NCBI RefSeq assembly: GCF_900176285.1
Contig: NZ_FWXF01000013.1
Coordinates: 29,404 to 93,403, forward strand
Length of the DNA: 64,000 nucleotides
Direction: 5' to 3'
Source: Desulfacinum hydrothermale DSM 13146
GTDB lineage: Bacteria; Desulfobacterota; Syntrophobacteria; Syntrophobacterales; DSM-9756
Part shown: piece by piece, positions 16,234 through 25,122 of the stretch
How positions within the stretch are numbered: position 1 is the stretch's first letter
Layout: every line of letters starts with the position of its first letter
Program-made: the position numbers and the translations under genes
The notes under the pieces: model-generated
Database searches by the model: none
Seen by the model: only the letters and a program-made list of their open reading frames with translations
What the model was told of the DNA's origin: nothing

Positions 16234-17799
16234 TCAGCCCAGAATCTTTTCGATCTCTTCCCGGTCGCAATCCATGACGTAGGGGATCCCCGAGATGTCG
16301 GCCGCTTCCCGGGTGAGGGCCACGATGTCGTTGCGATCGATATACTTCAGGGCGAACTTGCGCGCTCCGGCCATGAGCTGCTGCAGGCCCTGGCGCAACC
16401 GGTCGATGTAAGAATACATGCCCATGGCACCGGGGGGAATCTGGGCAAAATCGTCCCCGTAACGATCCTTCAACTGGGCTGCCACGGCAAAAAGATTCAT
16501 ATAGCCTTCTTCCACGGGGCGGCCTTGCTGCTTCATCTTTTCGGCCATGAGCTTCCCATGGGTCTTTCCCACCATGGCGGCCGTCATCATGGCGCGCCCC
16601 AGACAGATGGCCTTGACGTAAGGCGCTCCCAGGGCAATGGCCTTGAACAAATGGTCTTCCAGGCTGAGCCCGCCGGCAATGGCGATGGGCGGGACGTAGG
16701 CGCCTTTGGCCCGAAGCTTTTCGCACATTTCGTAGGCCAAGCACTCCAGATAGACCGTGGGAATGCCCCACTCGTTCATCATGCGCCAGGGACTCATACC
16801 CGTGCCACCACCGGCGCCATCGATGGTCAGCAGGTCGATCTTGGCTTCCGACGAATACTTGATGGCCCGAGCCAGATCCACGGGGCGGTAAGCGCCTGTC
16901 TTGAGGGTCACGCACTTAGCACCGATGGAGCGCAAGCGTTCCACTTCCTTGTAAAAGCCTTCCTCGTCCACCATCCCCAAGCGGGAATGGCGTTCGAACT
17001 CCGTGATTCCCCCCATCTGAAACGCCTGTTGGACAGCCGGCTTGGTGGGATCGGGCAAAACGATGTAACCGCGTTCCTTGAGCTGCAACGCACGCTCAAT
17101 GCTGGGCAGCTTCACTTCGCCGCCGATGTCCTTGGCGCCTTGGCCCCACTTGAGCTCGAAGATCTCCACACCCAGCTTTTCGATGACGTATTCGGGAACC
17201 CCCAGCTTGGTGTCCTCCACATTGGCCTGCACAATGATCCCGCCTTTACCGTTGTACCAACGCTTGAAGGCGGACACCCGGCGCTCCATCTCCGGCGATT
17301 TCACCACACGCCCGTTCTTGATCTCCGCCTGGGGATCCATGCCGCAGATGTTCTCCCCGGCCACCACCAGGACGCCCGAGATGGCGGCCCCCACCGCCAT
17401 GTCCTCCCAGTTCATCCGCGCGATGTCCGTGGATCCCACGGCGCCGGTGAAGACAGGGAAGTCCATCTGGATGGATCCGTCGGAGCCCACCGCCGTCGTA
17501 CAATCCACCGCCGGAAACGTGGCCACGTCCGAGTCCGCTTCCACCCCCACGGCTCCCACACAGGTGCCCTGGATGTTGAAGTGGGAAAAATCCACCGGGT
17601 AGTCCTTGTCCGCTCCCGCCGTGATCTTCCCAAAGGGCTGGGGGTAAATCATTTCCCGACCCTTGAGCGCCGAACGGCCGATTTCACATGGACCCTCGCA
17701 ACCGTCCAGGCACGTGACACAGATGCCCGACGAGGGGGCCGTTTCCACGCGGGTGGTGGTGATAGTGGCAGCACTGCGGTTGGGTTTGCTGTACGACAT
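16234..17799 (-). CDS. FMN-binding glutamate synthase-like protein (archaeal-type GltB)
   Basis: 521 residues corresponding to the central FMN/Fe-S domain of glutamate synthase, without the glutaminase domain. The FMN-barrel hallmark DLLTIDGAGGGTGMSP is present, with IAGGLSLEDHLFKAIALGA and LGRAMM at the phosphate-binding end. Four N-terminal cysteines (C27, C30, C34, C38 in CVTCLDGCEGPC) could hold an Fe-S cluster. It probably works with the ferredoxin next door and a separate glutaminase or free ammonia (inference); the real substrate of this stand-alone group is not certain. ATG 17799 follows GAAGGAGGGACATTCC. Its promoter and leader hairpin are listed separately. Confidence 0.8.
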   Translation of the reverse strand: MSYSKPNRSAATITTTRVETAPSSGICVTCLDGCEGPCEIGRSALKGREMIYPQPFGKITAGADKDYPVDFSHFNIQGTCVGAVGVEADSDVATFPAVDCTTAVGSDGSIQMDFPVFTGAVGSTDIARMNWEDMAVGAAISGVLVVAGENICGMDPQAEIKNGRVVKSPEMERRVSAFKRWYNGKGGIIVQANVEDTKLGVPEYVIEKLGVEIFELKWGQGAKDIGGEVKLPSIERALQLKERGYIVLPDPTKPAVQQAFQMGGITEFERHSRLGMVDEEGFYKEVERLRSIGAKCVTLKTGAYRPVDLARAIKYSSEAKIDLLTIDGAGGGTGMSPWRMMNEWGIPTVYLECLAYEMCEKLRAKGAYVPPIAIAGGLSLEDHLFKAIALGAPYVKAICLGRAMMTAAMVGKTHGKLMAEKMKQQGRPVEEGYMNLFAVAAQLKDRYGDDFAQIPPGAMGMYSYIDRLRQGLQQLMAGARKFALKYIDRNDIVALTREAADISGIPYVMDCDREEIEKILG

Positions 17800-17836
17800 G
17801 GAATGTCCCTCCTTCACGAATCGATTTTCACCGCAC

Positions 17837-17884
17837 AAAAAAAAGGCGAACCTCTCTCCCCTTCCAGGAGAATTCGGACGCCTT
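17837..17884 (-). terminator. Leader terminator of the glutamate-synthase-like operon
   Basis: Minus-strand AAAGGCG ... CGCCTTT stem with an inner TCTCC/GGAGA pairing, followed by eight T (complement of 17837-17844). It lies between the promoter (17954-17982) and the start codon (17799), about 40 nt before it, so transcripts must read through it: an attenuator or a riboswitch expression platform. Confidence 0.7.
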
Positions 17885-17953
17885 TGTCCCTTCCCACTCC
17901 GGACGGCACGCCGCTGTGCCCCGGACCTTCAGGATTTTCCACAAGTGAGCATT

Positions 17954-17982
17954 TTTGTAGCGCCACCAACAGATCGGGTCAA
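17954..17982 (-). promoter_or_regulatory. Sigma-70-type promoter of the glutamate-synthase-like operon
   Basis: TTGACC (17982-17977), 17-bp spacer, TACAAA (17959-17954) on the minus strand. It gives a leader of about 145 nt. Confidence 0.65.
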
Positions 17983-18051
17983 GAAGAAAGTGAAAAAGCC
18001 CGCAAAGTGCCCTCCCAAAATCTCTAACGTGCCCCACCGACCTCCATCTGG

Positions 18052-18068
18052 GTCAAACCAAGTTTGAC
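18052..18068. promoter_or_regulatory. Perfect 7-3-7 palindrome, candidate operator/activator site
   Basis: GTCAAAC, CAA, GTTTGAC. It lies about 70 bp upstream of the -35 box of the glutamate-synthase-like promoter, an activator-like position. A second inverted repeat (CCCGAGAACC 18083-18092 with GGTTCTCGGG 18126-18135) follows and may terminate other transcription. No gene is seen between 17983 and 18262. Confidence 0.5.
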
Positions 18069-18262
18069 AAAGCATAACCACCCCCGAGAACCCAAGGAGG
18101 GTAGGACCAAAGAGGGGATAACCACGGTTCTCGGGAAAGTGGGCCTTGGCCGTGAAGCGGGCCATCGGCATGGTCGAGCCATGGGGCCGCCCCCAGATGC
18201 GGGATGGTCCGGCACCGTGCGGCGGGCCGTGCCAGGTGGAAAAAGAGGGGGTGAAAACAGAC

Positions 18263-18835
18263 TCAGCCCCTTGGGGCCAGGAGCCAGCCCGCTCCCTCAT
18301 CCACGGCCCGGAAGAGATCGTCTCGACCTTCCAGATCCCCCGGATGGCGCACCGCCAGAGCGTGGACCAGCCGGGTTTCGGTGAATCCCAACCAGCGCAA
18401 CACCTCCTGATAGCGCGGAAAGACCGGGTAGGGCTCCGGGCCGCCCTGGACCAGGATGAAGAGAGCTTTCCGGCCCCGCCCCAGCCGACTGGGGTTGGGA
18501 TTGGTCAGGTAGTCCGGAACCAGCAAGGAATAGGTGCGGTCGATGAAGGTTTTGAGCTGGGCGGTCACATCCATCCAATAGACCGGTGTGGCGATGACCA
18601 GGGCGTCCGCCCCACGTACCGACTCCAGCACCGGGGTGAGGTCGTCTTCCAGTACGCACCGGTCCCGCTTGGTCTTGCACATGAGACATCCCTGGCATCC
18701 GCGGAAGTTCCGTTCATTGAGGGAAAAGACATCCACCGCCGCTCCGCCTTGGCGAAGTCGTTCCACCGCCCTGTGGGCCAGTGCGGCGCTGTTTCCTTTG
18801 GGGCGTGGGCTCGCCAGCAGCGTCACCACCTGCAT
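18263..18835 (-). CDS. Iron-sulfur flavoprotein / NADPH-dependent FMN reductase family
   Basis: 190 residues with a flavodoxin fold. The FMN phosphate loop is ASPRPKGNSAAL near the N-terminus and the flavin-contact loop is ATPVYWMDVTAQLKTFIDR. Between them GCQGCLMCKTKRDRC offers cysteines spaced as in the iron-sulfur flavoproteins of anaerobes. Probably an electron carrier or quinone/metal reductase; the substrate is not deducible. ATG 18835 was chosen because MQVVTLLASPR is the family start. It is the last gene of the glycosyltransferase operon by spacing (44 bp after 18880). Confidence 0.8.
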   Translation of the reverse strand: MQVVTLLASPRPKGNSAALAHRAVERLRQGGAAVDVFSLNERNFRGCQGCLMCKTKRDRCVLEDDLTPVLESVRGADALVIATPVYWMDVTAQLKTFIDRTYSLLVPDYLTNPNPSRLGRGRKALFILVQGGPEPYPVFPRYQEVLRWLGFTETRLVHALAVRHPGDLEGRDDLFRAVDEGAGWLLAPRG

Positions 18836-18879
18836 GAAAAGCTCCTCCTCGTTTTCGCCGGCCGTCACGGCCGTCTGGA

Positions 18880-20466
18880 TCAAGGGCTCGACGCTTCCTC
18901 CAAGGGTTTCGACCCGGGCCCGCTCAGCCGGCACGGCAAGGCGATCCAGTAACGGTTGAGCGGTACGCGCTCCACACTCAGGCCTGATTTTTCCAGATAG
19001 TGCGCCACCCGGTCCACGTTGTCCCGCCGCATCAGGACCAAGGCGGTCCGCCCGGAGGAGACGCTTTCCCGACACGCCGCCGCCAGGTCCGAAAACCGGA
19101 AGAACCCGGGTTCGGTCACCTTGTCCGTAGGATAAAACCGTTTGAGAGTGTCTGCAAAATAGAACTGGAGGCCGTAATGCGGACGATGGGACACGAGCAA
19201 GACGTCACGTCCCTCACCGGCCGGGCCCAGTTCTCGAACGGACCGAGCCACGACGCCCATGTTCCTTTTGGACGGCCATCGGCTGTAGACGCCTTTTCCC
19301 ACCACCAGGATGAGGGCGCTCACCAGGGCCGTTGTCACAAGGGCGCGAACGCTCAGGCTCCCGTCACGCACCCTGGACAGAAGGCCCCGAGCCAGCGCAC
19401 ACCCCACGGGGGCGAAAAGGAAGAGAACATACAGGGGAAGGCGGGAACGGCTGAGAGAAAAGACCACAAGCGGCACGGCGATCCCCACGACCACGAAGCG
19501 CCACGGCTCGGGAAGGCGTCGAAAGGATCCGGCCACAGATCCACGAAGGCCGCGGGGCTCCTGCGGCCGTGACCTTTTCAAGCCATATAGAAACCGGCGG
19601 GCATTCCAGCCCAGGAGCACAAGCCACGGACACGATCCACCCAGCAGGAAAGGCCAGTAGACGGTGAAGGCTTCGTACCAGTGGGGATGACGGCCGAACT
19701 TGCTGGTAAAGATCCGGCCCACCACCTCGTCGCCCAACCAGTAGCCGAGAAGACCCGGGTAGCGCCACACGCAGTAGAGATACCAGGACAGCGCCGTCGT
19801 CAGGAAGAGCCCCAGGCCCAGGGGCTGGAAAAGATGGGGCCAAGAACGTGCCTTGTCCCTTCCAAGGGCCCAAAAGACGAGGACCGCGACCAACGGCACC
19901 AGGGCCGGCGGGCCCTTGGTGAGAAACGCCAGGCCGAAAAAGAGCCACATGGCTGTCCACGGGATGGCCTTTTCCGTCCGATAGCCCCACCAAAAGGCGG
20001 CCACGGCCAGGATTTCCCACATGGCCAGCAGGGAATCGGTGTTGACCGTGTGGGCGGCTGCGGCGGGTCCCCACAGGGTGGCGTAGACGAGGGCGGCCAG
20101 AGCCCCGGTGGCCCGGTCCCACAGGCCTCGGCCCAGCCAAAAGACCCCGAACACCGTCAAAAGGAAGGTGGGTATGAGATAGACTCGGGCTCCCCATTCG
20201 TTCATACCGAAAAGGCGAAGGCCCGCCGCAATGGCCCAATAGGTGAGCGGCGGCTTGGTCCAATGGGGGGCAAAATCCAGGGTCGGGCGCAGATAATCTC
20301 CCGTTACGACCATCTCCCGCGCACATTCGGCGTAGCGGCCTTCGGTGGAATCAAAAAGCCCCCGGCTTCCCTGGAAGGCGGTCACCACGAGCAGGGCCAG
20401 GCACAGCGCCAGCCAAAGCAACCGGCGTTCGTCCACAACGCGAGGATTCTCAGGCACGTTCGTCAC
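18880..20466 (-). CDS. ArnT/PMT-like glycosyltransferase (GT-C, family 39/83)
   Basis: 528-residue inner-membrane protein with about ten hydrophobic segments and a soluble C-terminal part. The conserved N-terminal loop STEGRYAECAREMV contains the catalytic Glu-Arg of lipid-linked-sugar transferases. LDFAPHWTKPPLTYW and GLAFLTKGPPAL are family motifs. Relatives transfer aminoarabinose or other sugars from undecaprenyl phosphate to lipid A or proteins. The start overlaps the previous gene by 17 bp, showing tight operon organisation with the LAB_N and GT2 genes that would make its polyprenyl-phosphate-sugar donor. Confidence 0.85.
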   Translation of the reverse strand: MTNVPENPRVVDERRLLWLALCLALLVVTAFQGSRGLFDSTEGRYAECAREMVVTGDYLRPTLDFAPHWTKPPLTYWAIAAGLRLFGMNEWGARVYLIPTFLLTVFGVFWLGRGLWDRATGALAALVYATLWGPAAAAHTVNTDSLLAMWEILAVAAFWWGYRTEKAIPWTAMWLFFGLAFLTKGPPALVPLVAVLVFWALGRDKARSWPHLFQPLGLGLFLTTALSWYLYCVWRYPGLLGYWLGDEVVGRIFTSKFGRHPHWYEAFTVYWPFLLGGSCPWLVLLGWNARRFLYGLKRSRPQEPRGLRGSVAGSFRRLPEPWRFVVVGIAVPLVVFSLSRSRLPLYVLFLFAPVGCALARGLLSRVRDGSLSVRALVTTALVSALILVVGKGVYSRWPSKRNMGVVARSVRELGPAGEGRDVLLVSHRPHYGLQFYFADTLKRFYPTDKVTEPGFFRFSDLAAACRESVSSGRTALVLMRRDNVDRVAHYLEKSGLSVERVPLNRYWIALPCRLSGPGSKPLEEASSP

Positions 20467-20791
20467 CCTTGTTCATGACGGAACCGGAAGCCTCCGCCGC
20501 CGGGCTCCGCTTCCCGTTCTCGTGGGTTCGCCCTCTTTCTCGATAGATCAGGTAGAGATTCCGGGAATAGATGATGAGCCCCGCGCCCTGGCCCAGGATG
20601 AAGACCGGATCGCGCCGCCACAGAGCATAGGCGAAAAGCAGCGCACCGCCGAAGAGGCTCAGGAACCAAAAGGCCACCGGCACCACGCTTTTGTGGGCCC
20701 GCTCACTGGCGATCCATTGGACGAGAAAGCGCGCGGAGAAGAGCGCCTGAGCGCCGAATCCCACGCCGAGCCAGATTTTTTCCGACGTCAC
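20450..20791 (-). CDS. Lipid A biosynthesis N-terminal (LAB_N) domain membrane protein
   Basis: 113 residues with three hydrophobic segments and the LAB_N-type sequence FSARFLVQWIASERAHKSVVPVAFWFLSL, here split over the first two helices. Such small proteins sit next to GT2 and ArnT-like genes and help lipid-linked sugar transfer; their biochemical role is unknown. The start is GTG 20791: its GTGA overlaps the GT2 stop codon and GGAGGAGCG precedes it, so translational coupling is evident. The C-terminal tail is charged and cytosolic-looking. Confidence 0.8.
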   Translation of the reverse strand: MTSEKIWLGVGFGAQALFSARFLVQWIASERAHKSVVPVAFWFLSLFGGALLFAYALWRRDPVFILGQGAGLIIYSRNLYLIYRERGRTHENGKRSPAAEASGSVMNKGDERA

Positions 20792-21600
20792 GAACGCTCC
20801 TCCGGAAAGACTTGAACAATTCGATAGTGGAACGCCCGCCTTCGGAGCCACCACACCCCGAAGCAATCGAGCAGTCCGACCCAGAGTCGGTTGTGAACCC
20901 CGTACTTGGTGACCCCTTTTCGCCGAGGCCGGTGGGCCACCGGGGTTTCGGTGATGCGATAGCCCTGAAGAGCCACCAGGGTAGGCAGGAACCGGTGCAG
21001 GCCCTTGAAGGGAGGGAGATCGGCCACGCATTCCCGGCGAAAGACCCGGGTGGAACAGCCCACATCGCGAACCGTCTTGCCGGTCACCCAGTTGCGGAAG
21101 GCATTGGCAATGCGCGAGGAGATCTTGCGCACCATGGAATCATGCCTTTTCGCCCGGTACCCGTTGACCATGTCGTAGTCTTTCCGGTGCAGCATGTCCA
21201 CCAGGCGCGGGATGTCGCGTGGATCATTTTGACCGTCGCCGTCCAATGTGGCGATGAGACGCCCACGCGCATGGCGAAATCCCGCCCAAAGGGCCGCCGA
21301 CTGGCCGGCATTCTTTTCAAATCGCAAATACCTGTGGCGGTTGTGGGGATCTTTGGCGGACACGATGTGCAGTCTGTCGGCCGTTGCGTCCGTGGATCCG
21401 TCGTCCACCCAGACGCATTCCCACGCAAGGTCGCTGCCTTCCATGGCCCGGTCCACTTCGGCGGCCAATTCCAGGATGTTGTCTGCTTCATTGAAAACCG
21501 GAATCACCAGGCTCAGATCCACCGCTCTTTTCCTTCCATTCCCCGAGAGGCTCCTGTCTCCATTTGTTCCATCTCCCAATAACACCCTTTCTCTAGGCAC
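20788..21600 (-). CDS. Family 2 glycosyltransferase, dolichol/undecaprenyl-phosphate-sugar synthase type
   Basis: 270 residues, GT-A fold: LSLVIPVFNEADNI, VDDGSTDAT, and the metal-binding LDGDGQNDPRDI. GCSTRVFRREC and HRPRRKGVTKYGVHNR are typical of polyprenyl-phosphate mannosyl/glucosyltransferases of the ArnC/DPM1 group. Unlike ArnC it has no C-terminal transmembrane pair. It likely makes the lipid-linked sugar used by the ArnT-like proteins of the operon. ATG 21600 lies 26 bp after the upstream gene. The first ~27 residues are not conserved-looking, so a later start is possible. Confidence 0.85.
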   Translation of the reverse strand: MPRERVLLGDGTNGDRSLSGNGRKRAVDLSLVIPVFNEADNILELAAEVDRAMEGSDLAWECVWVDDGSTDATADRLHIVSAKDPHNRHRYLRFEKNAGQSAALWAGFRHARGRLIATLDGDGQNDPRDIPRLVDMLHRKDYDMVNGYRAKRHDSMVRKISSRIANAFRNWVTGKTVRDVGCSTRVFRRECVADLPPFKGLHRFLPTLVALQGYRITETPVAHRPRRKGVTKYGVHNRLWVGLLDCFGVWWLRRRAFHYRIVQVFPEERS

Positions 21601-21625
21601 TCAAGCGGCGCGGACAGGACCGACG

Positions 21626-23311
21626 TCATGGGCCCGATTTTCCCACCCGGCGTCTTTTCATAAAATCCTCAGCCTTCCATACGGAAACCCATCGACTGCG
21701 GTAGCGCTGCTCGTACAAAGCTCCCTCTTGCATCGAACACGCCTCCTGTCGGCGACACATCACGATCAGGGCTCCTTGGGGGTGGGCCCAAGCCCACCGC
21801 GCCACAGCGTCCGTGCGGTTCAAGACGGTTACCGGCCTGCGGAGCCGTCCCAGAAAATGGTATTCCCCCTTGTAGTCACCCACACTGGCGATGGGAATTC
21901 CCTGCGCTTCCATTCGGGAAAGCATCGCGGCCGTACCGCTCAAATCGTAAGCCGGGCTCAATTCCCGCATGGGTCCCAAATGAACAAGCAGGAAAAGAAA
22001 CGTCATGACCGTCGCCGTCACACGCACAGCCGCCACCGTGCCCATTCGGCGAAACTTCCACACATATACCGACACCGCCACCAATGCCACACCCCAGCCG
22101 TGACTCATCAGATGCAGACTCGGCAGGTCGCCGCCGGATACGGGAAGCTCCGGCGCAACGAGGAGCAGGACGGCACAGAGCATCAACAGGGCGCCGACAG
22201 CCCCCATCATGCGAGGATCGCTTCGCCCGTCTGCTGCATGGACAAGACGTGCTATGCCGAGTACCGCTCCAGGCACGACGGGTAGAAGATAGTGGATCTG
22301 CTTGCCGCTCACGAAGGAAAGAACAATGATCGGCACCGCGACCCAACACAACACCAGTCGAAGGCCGTCGTCGCCTTTGAGTCGGTCGCGTCGGGCGAGC
22401 CAGGGGGTCCACAGGCTCCAGGGAAGAAAGACCAGGGGCAACAGGGGCAGATACCACCAGAAAGGTTTTCGATGGGCAAAGGAATGGATCACGCGGCCCG
22501 CCGTCTGTCCCCACAGGATGGCGTGCCCGTAGACGGGCCCGCCCCTGTGCGCTGCCGGGATGGCCCAACACAGGGCCAGGAGCGCGGCCACCACAAACGC
22601 CGCCGCGGCCCCGGCGTACCAGCCCCCCCAGGACCTTACGGGCATTTCCTTGGCCCAAAGTGGAGCCAAAAGGACAATCGGCGCCACGAAGACGAAGACG
22701 ACCGGCCCCTTGGTGAGCAATCCCGCAGCCATTGCCAGCGCCGCCACGGCCCACCCACGCCAAGGATGCCCGTACCGCACGTCCAGGATTCCGCTTACAG
22801 CGGCCAGGATCCAGAACGTGAGTACCACGTCGAAAAGGGTCAGTGTTCCCATGAAGGCCCAGAAGGGCAGGCCCAGCAAGAAAAACGGCACTGAGTGCTG
22901 CACAAGGGGCTCCTGGGGCCATAATCTGCTGGCAAGGCGACGCAACAGCAGGAGGCTCGCCAGTGCGAAGACCGGCACCACAAGCCGAGCGCTCCACTCA
23001 TGCACGCCTCCGATGGACCACACCAGGTGGATCAGCCAAAAAAGCAGGGGCGGTTTATGGCTGTAAGGAAGGCCGTTTAAGGTGGGAACCAGGAATTGGT
23101 GATCGCGCCACATCTCCCAGGCCACAGACAGGTACCGGGTTTCATCCACGGGAAGGAGCGGTCGCAGCCACAAAGCCGCTGCAAGATCCAACAGGAAAAG
23201 CGCCGCCCACCAGAGCGTTTCCATAGCGAAAGGGGAATCAACGGACATGAGGCGCCGGTCCGACGTTGTTGTCTGAACAGGCAAACACCTCGCCTTTGGG
23301 GCTTTTTTCAT
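21626..23311 (-). CDS. Second ArnT/PMT-like glycosyltransferase (GT-C)
   Basis: 561 residues, polytopic. LLPVDETRYLSVAWEM is the catalytic first loop (here with Asp-Glu), followed by LNGLPYSHKPPLLFW and MAAGLLTKGPVVF, as in the paralogue at 18880. The two proteins are clearly different in sequence, so the operon has two transferases with probably different acceptors or sugars. ATG 23311 is favoured because GAGGAG lies about 8 bases ahead; a TTG six bases further up is the alternative. It is the first gene of the operon; upstream is a decayed sensor kinase. Confidence 0.82.
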   Translation of the reverse strand: MKKAPKARCLPVQTTTSDRRLMSVDSPFAMETLWWAALFLLDLAAALWLRPLLPVDETRYLSVAWEMWRDHQFLVPTLNGLPYSHKPPLLFWLIHLVWSIGGVHEWSARLVVPVFALASLLLLRRLASRLWPQEPLVQHSVPFFLLGLPFWAFMGTLTLFDVVLTFWILAAVSGILDVRYGHPWRGWAVAALAMAAGLLTKGPVVFVFVAPIVLLAPLWAKEMPVRSWGGWYAGAAAAFVVAALLALCWAIPAAHRGGPVYGHAILWGQTAGRVIHSFAHRKPFWWYLPLLPLVFLPWSLWTPWLARRDRLKGDDGLRLVLCWVAVPIIVLSFVSGKQIHYLLPVVPGAVLGIARLVHAADGRSDPRMMGAVGALLMLCAVLLLVAPELPVSGGDLPSLHLMSHGWGVALVAVSVYVWKFRRMGTVAAVRVTATVMTFLFLLVHLGPMRELSPAYDLSGTAAMLSRMEAQGIPIASVGDYKGEYHFLGRLRRPVTVLNRTDAVARWAWAHPQGALIVMCRRQEACSMQEGALYEQRYRSRWVSVWKAEDFMKRRRVGKSGP

Positions 23312-23340
23312 CAGCAAACTCCTCGGGATACCCTGTGGAT

Positions 23341-24443
23341 TCAGGAAAAATCCGCAGATGCGGCCCGTGCAGACGATCCCATCGTGATGCGGACGCCGTG
23401 CGCCTCCACGCAGGCCTTGCCCCGGGAAAGTCCCACCCCGCGGCCTTCGGCCCAGATGGGTCCCGCACCTCAGTTGAACCGTTCAAAGATCTTCCCGCGT
23501 TCCTCGGGTGGGATGCTCGGGGCTGAATCTTCCACAAAAAGCGTAGCACCGTCGTTACCCCGGTTCACACCAACCAGCAGATCAGCACGGGGCGGACTAA
23601 ACCTGACGGCGTTATCCACCCTATTGACAACAGCATGAAGAAACCATGAACGATCGCCCCAAACCACGGTGTGGCAGTCTGCAGGCAAGCGAACTTACCC
23701 CTCCACCGCCTTCTCGCGGCAGGCGCCCTCGAGACAGGCCCGCCCAAGCCCCACACGGTCCTTGTGCAGCCGCAGGATCCCTGTACGTGCTGCGGAAATA
23801 CTGAGTACGGCTTTGATGAGCGACAGGAAACGGTCCGTTTCTTCCACGACCTGGACCAGATTGCCCTGGATGTTCTCCGGGTCCGTATCCATAAGCGCTT
23901 TCTCGGCCAGGGACCGAATCCGCCCCAAAGGCGTCTTGAAATCGTGGGCCGTGTTGCCCATCATGTGAGAAAGCTCCCGAACGTAGCCTTGGATCCGCTT
24001 CAACATCAGGTTCAAGGTTCCGGCCAGTTCGTCCAATTCATCGCACAGGCACACGGCGCATCAGGTCGGATCCGGTCGCAATGGACCGGGCCGCCCGATC
24101 GATCTTCTTGACGTGCACCAGCCCTCGCCGGGCCAGAAGCCATCCGCAGGGAACGGCCGCCAAGATCGTGAGAAAACCAGCCACGTAAAAGCCTTTCCTA
24201 AGGCGCGCCATCAACCGGAGATCCCATCCCACGGGAAGGAGCCCTTCTACCATATCATCTCCTGCGGAAAAACCACGAAACAAGCTGGCTTCTTGTCGCG
24301 CTTCGGCATGGACACCTGTCGAATGAATGGATAGGCCCAACGCCCCATCCGAGGCGATTTCCACGACGAAGCCCGACTTGCCCAAGCCCTTGGTCACAAA
24401 GGAACTCAACACTTCGTCATCTTTCGATCATCAGAACCCGCAC
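23341..24443 (-). pseudogene. Decayed two-component system: response-regulator start fused to a sensor kinase
   Basis: From GTG 24443 the frame reads RVLMIE, then one extra A shifts to DDEVLSSFVTKGLGKSGFVV, the beginning of an OmpR-type receiver. After about 35 residues it changes to a histidine kinase: a membrane segment near AGFLTILAAVPCGWLL, a HAMP-like region, a frameshift near 24055, the H-box AHDFKTPLGRIRSLAEKA, a further frameshift near 23690, then NRVDNAVRFSPP (N box) and EERGKIFERF. An in-frame TGA at 23470 precedes the degenerate G box GRGVGLSRGKACVEAHG. A deletion evidently joined two neighbouring genes and the rest decayed. Not functional. Confidence 0.85.
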
Positions 24444-25122
24444 GCATCTCTCGGCTTCCATTTCTTAGAACGCTCCTGTCTCCATGAAATCCTGCGCATC
24501 CCAAGAGATGAGGTATTTCAAGGGAGATGGGATAAAGTCCTCCGTACTGAGCACATGTTGGGTAAATACCCCCTACGGGGCGCTCGCCTCATCCACGGAT
24601 AGGGGGCGGCTCATCATTGGATTCCACGGCCCGGACAGGCCATCGCCCCCCCGCGCCGAGGCGGTCCTGGAGCTCTCGTTCCACGACGGGAGGCCCCCTT
24701 CCTCATCGTCGCCATCTCTCGCCACGGCAATGATCCCCTTTACCCACACCCGCCGTTGTCCTTCGGCGGTGCCCGCAAGAAGGCAGGGCACATTGGGGCC
24801 GATTGGATCAACCCCCTCGGAGCTTGCCCGAAAGCGGGGCCTCTGCAATAGGGACGACCGGCCAGATCGCCCCTACGAGCGGAAACGTTGCTCACTCTGC
24901 GGTCGACAGGATGCGTTGTCATGGCCGCCCCAAACCGCGCGATCCCCATGAAAAGGGGCCGACCTGGTCGTTTCCAGGCAACCTCCTGGTTCCCTCTTCC
25001 GGTGGGCAAAAGGATTTTCTTCTGCTAAACAGGGTTTGTCGAGACGGTCGCCCCCATGCCGGGCGACGGATCCCGTGGGTTAGGAACCGTGCAAGAGGTG
25101 AGGCACCGATCCAGGTCAAGCG
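24444..25122. other. 679-bp intergenic region, no gene
   Basis: Frames here have no plausible protein. It contains an imperfect palindrome at 24849-24875 (TAGGGACGA ... TCGCCCCTA), another REP-like relic, and some G/C-rich hairpins near 24550-24610. A promoter for the sensor kinase gene must lie here but no good match was found. Confidence 0.5.

Noticed and set aside
24484..24951. 155-codon plus-strand frame between the kinase pseudogene and the sensor kinase gene
   Set aside because: Ser/Arg/Pro-rich, no ribosome-binding site, crosses a REP-like relic.
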